From Bacteroidota bacterium (GTDB taxonomy: Bacteria > Bacteroidota > Bacteroidia > Flavobacteriales_F > PHOS-HE28): a stretch of 9,706 nt of DNA. Where the stretch lies: NCBI GenBank assembly GCA_963169595.1, contig CAUJFM010000009.1:1-9706 (forward strand), written 5' to 3'. Below, in pieces: positions 8,256-9,706 of the stretch. Made by a program: the position numbers and the translations under genes. The number at the start of each line of letters is the position of its first letter. Position 1 is the stretch's first letter. Below the pieces are notes generated by a model that saw only the letters and a list, made by a program, of their open reading frames with translations, was not told where the DNA came from and searched no databases.

Positions 8256-8291
8256 TTACATCCGCTCAGGAACCTCAATACCTAAACACCA
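8256..8291 (-). pseudogene. Leftover second copy of the argS 3' end (11 codons plus stop)
   Basis: On the minus strand this encodes WCLGIEVPERM and a TAA stop, the same 11 residues that end the intact ArgRS (8348-8383, TAG stop). Of 36 nt, 28 are identical. All eight differences are synonymous: the stop plus the Pro, Val, Ile, Gly, Leu (two) and Cys codons. The copy uses A/T at these sites where argS uses G/C. Similarity is lost upstream of the Trp codon. It lies 92 nt downstream of argS and in a different frame from it, so it is not translated as part of argS. The pattern indicates two argS alleles that diverged under selection for protein sequence before meeting at this locus. The 8194-8347 gap that contains it holds nothing else I recognise. 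Confidence 0.75.
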
Positions 8292-8347
8292 TCCGCCTTC
8301 GCCTGCCACGCACAGCGCCGCGCAGAGCTTCGGCGGACGATGCATCA

Positions 8348-9706
8348 CTACATCCGCTCGGGCACCTCGATGCCCAGGCACCACATGGCTTTCTGGGTTG
8401 CTTTGGCCACGGCGGCGCTCAGGGTCAGGCGGAAGGCGCGCTTGGCGGCGTCCTCCTCCTTCAGCACCGGCACGCCTTGGTAGAAGGTGTTGTAGGCCTT
8501 CACCAGTTCGTAGGTGTGGTTGGCCAGGGCGGAGGGATCCAGCTTGGTGGCCGCCTCGTCCAGCACGGACGGCAGGTGGTGCAGCAGCTTGATCACGGCG
8601 CGTTCCTCGGGAAGCAAGCCCCCGACTTCGATCCAATTGTCTGACCTTCTGATCATCTGATCATCTGATCCTCCCGCCTTCCGCAGCAGGCTCTTGATCC
8701 GCGCGTAGGTGTACTGGATGAAGGGCCCGGTGTGCCCCTGCAGATCGATGCTGGCGGCGGGATCGAAGAGCATGCGCTTCTTCGGGTCCACCTTCAGCAG
8801 GAAGTACTTGAGCGCGGCCAGGCCGATCATCTCATACAGCGCCGCCTTGTCTGCTTCGGTGAAGTCGTCCAGCTTGCTGAGCTCCTCGCCCATGCGGCGT
8901 GCCTCGGTCACCACCTCGTCGATGAGGTCGTCGGCGTCCACCACGGTGCCTTCGCGGCTCTTCATCTTGCCGCTGGGCAGGTCCACCATGCCATAGCTGA
9001 GGTGGAAGAGCTCATCGGCCCAGGCGAAGCCCAGCTTCTTGAGGATGATGAACAGGACCTTGAAGTGGTAGTCCTGCTCGTTGCCCACGGTGTAGATGAG
9101 CTTGCTGAGGCCGGGATACTCCTCGAAGCGCTTGATGGCGGTGCCGATGTCCTGCGTCATGTACACGCTGGTGCCATCGCGGCGCAGCAGCACCTTCTCG
9201 TCGAGGCCCTCGGCGGTATTGTCGACCCACACGGCGCCGTCCTTCTCGTAGAACACGCCCTTCTTCAGGCCTTCGAGCACATCGGCCTTGCCCAGCACGT
9301 AGGTCTGGCTCTCGTAATAGTTGCGGTCGAAGTCCACCCCCGCGCGGGCATAGGTGGCGTTGAAGCCTTCGTACACCCAGCCGTTCATGGTCTCCCACAG
9401 CGTGCGCACGGCGGGGTCGTTGGCTTCCCATTGGCGGAGCATCTCCTGCGCCAACCGTATCGGCATTGTAGCTAATCGGTCTTCAATCAGACGAATAGCA
9501 TCTTCAGCGCAGACATGAACTTCCTCCACCAAGTTCTGGTCCGTAGCAACGGACTTTAGCTTCTTCTGTAGAGCAATGAACCACAGTGAAGGATCACCGC
9601 TTAGGTCGCCTTCAAGGGAATGCAATCGCTTTTCGACCTCTTCGGTCGGAACGAGAGCCTCCAGGCTGACCAAGTAACTCCACATCGGCATATCCTTCAC
9701 GATCCG
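8348..9706 (-). CDS. argS: Arginyl-tRNA synthetase, 3' part, cut by the right window edge; possible mosaic 5' region
   Basis: Charges tRNA-Arg with arginine in the cytoplasm (class I synthetase). The frame is open to the edge; a GTG at 9700 is a nominal start only, and numbering below counts from it. From about residue 84 (AQEMLRQWEA) to 450 the match to Bacteroidota ArgRS is clear: MNGWVYEGF, YYESQTYVLGK, RRDGTSVYMTQDIGTA, VGNEQDYHFKVL, the KMSKS-equivalent KMKSREGTVVDADD (245-258), LKYFLLKVDPKKRMLF, HTGPFIQYTYARIKSLLRKA (start of the DALR anticodon-binding domain) and the family ending LGIEVPERM. The HIGH motif lies beyond the window. Full-length relatives have roughly 590 residues. Residues 1-83 (about 9452-9700) use many more A/T-ending codons than the core. 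They resemble ArgRS only weakly, through an I-x-K-x-M-x-x-W pattern at the very edge (9677-9703) that recalls HICKSMLAW. The gene is therefore either divergent there, recombinant, or interrupted; whether a full gene exists cannot be judged from here. Confidence 0.88.
   Translation of the reverse strand, partial: RIVKDMPMWSYLVSLEALVPTEEVEKRLHSLEGDLSGDPSLWFIALQKKLKSVATDQNLVEEVHVCAEDAIRLIEDRLATMPIRLAQEMLRQWEANDPAVRTLWETMNGWVYEGFNATYARAGVDFDRNYYESQTYVLGKADVLEGLKKGVFYEKDGAVWVDNTAEGLDEKVLLRRDGTSVYMTQDIGTAIKRFEEYPGLSKLIYTVGNEQDYHFKVLFIILKKLGFAWADELFHLSYGMVDLPSGKMKSREGTVVDADDLIDEVVTEARRMGEELSKLDDFTEADKAALYEMIGLAALKYFLLKVDPKKRMLFDPAASIDLQGHTGPFIQYTYARIKSLLRKAGGSDDQMIRRSDNWIEVGGLLPEERAVIKLLHHLPSVLDEAATKLDPSALANHTYELVKAYNTFYQGVPVLKEEDAAKRAFRLTLSAAVAKATQKAMWCLGIEVPERM
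8640..8671 (-). repeat. 8-bp tandem repeat (TCTGATCA) inside argS
   Basis: Four consecutive 8-bp units on the plus strand: TCTGACCT, TCTGATCA, TCTGATCA, TCTGATCC. The two central ones are exact, and each contains the palindrome TGATCA. Because 8 is not a multiple of 3, three units make an 8-residue peptide period, SDDQMIRR then SDNW (residues 345-356 of the visible protein). The repeat falls in the linker between SLLRKAGG and LLPEERAVI of the DALR region, a loop expected to tolerate change. Confidence 0.75.

Noticed and set aside
8292..8337. TCCGCC ... GGCGGA inverted repeat downstream of argS as a terminator
   Set aside because: The stem is only 6 bp with a long loop in GC-rich DNA and no T-run; too weak to call.
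7477..8592. Plus-strand open frame (371 codons) antisense to the receptor 5' part and into argS
   Set aside because: It spans two well-supported genes and a gap, shows no family features, and is explained by GC-rich antisense openness.
8256..8636. Minus-strand frame overlapping argS that ends in the duplicated WCLGIEVPERM tail, which a loss of one 8-bp repeat unit (8640-8671) or a frameshift could in principle reach
   Set aside because: The stretch between 8636 and 8292 in this frame is Arg/Gly-rich and does not resemble an anticodon-binding domain, so the product would not be a working ArgRS. I regard the open frame as coincidence, with only the last 11 codons being argS-derived.

Overview
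The window looks like a chromosomal piece of a GC-rich member of the Bacteroidota, probably a Flavobacteriales-type lineage known mainly from environmental genomes. The evidence is a giant SprB-repeat surface protein with a type IX secretion (T9SS) type B C-terminal sorting domain, a PorP/SprF-family partner, a FecA-like TonB-dependent receptor of the kind common in Flavobacteria, and an arginyl-tRNA synthetase with the Bacteroidota KMSKS variant KMKSR. The lineage call rests on protein family resemblance only.

Layout: (1) 2-4963 (+) is the 3' part of a very large secreted adhesin, open at the left edge. Its core is an array of four super-repeats of exactly 717 nt (239 aa) each, followed by further SprB, PKD and Ig-like domains and the sorting domain. 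(2) 4960-5970 (+) is a PorP/SprF outer-membrane protein that overlaps the adhesin stop by four bases (ATGA), so the two form a translationally coupled sprB-sprF-like pair. (3) 5977-8193 (-) is a FecA-like TonB-dependent receptor, convergent with the PorP gene across a 6-base gap. Both genes end AAG TTC TGA, so their ends form a perfect 9-bp inverted repeat. (4) 8194-8347 is a short intergenic stretch that contains a second, synonymously diverged copy of the last 11 codons and stop of argS, followed directly by a small hairpin. (5) 8348-9706 (-) is argS, cut by the right edge. Its core and C-terminal part are typical. The upstream part (about 9462-9706) has different codon use and only weak similarity to ArgRS. 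An 8-bp tandem repeat sits in the linker before the anticodon-binding domain.

The first two genes work together: the large protein is exported by T9SS and held at or released from the cell surface, and its PorP/SprF partner is expected to be needed for its export or anchoring. The receptor is an independent nutrient (probably ferric chelate) uptake gene. No mobile element, tRNA, rRNA or CRISPR was seen.

The most unusual parts are the exact 717-nt periodicity of the adhesin and the signs that argS is a mosaic: an AT-richer 5' segment and an AT-richer leftover 3' tail flank a GC-rich core. I did not find a clear new multi-gene defence or biosynthetic system.
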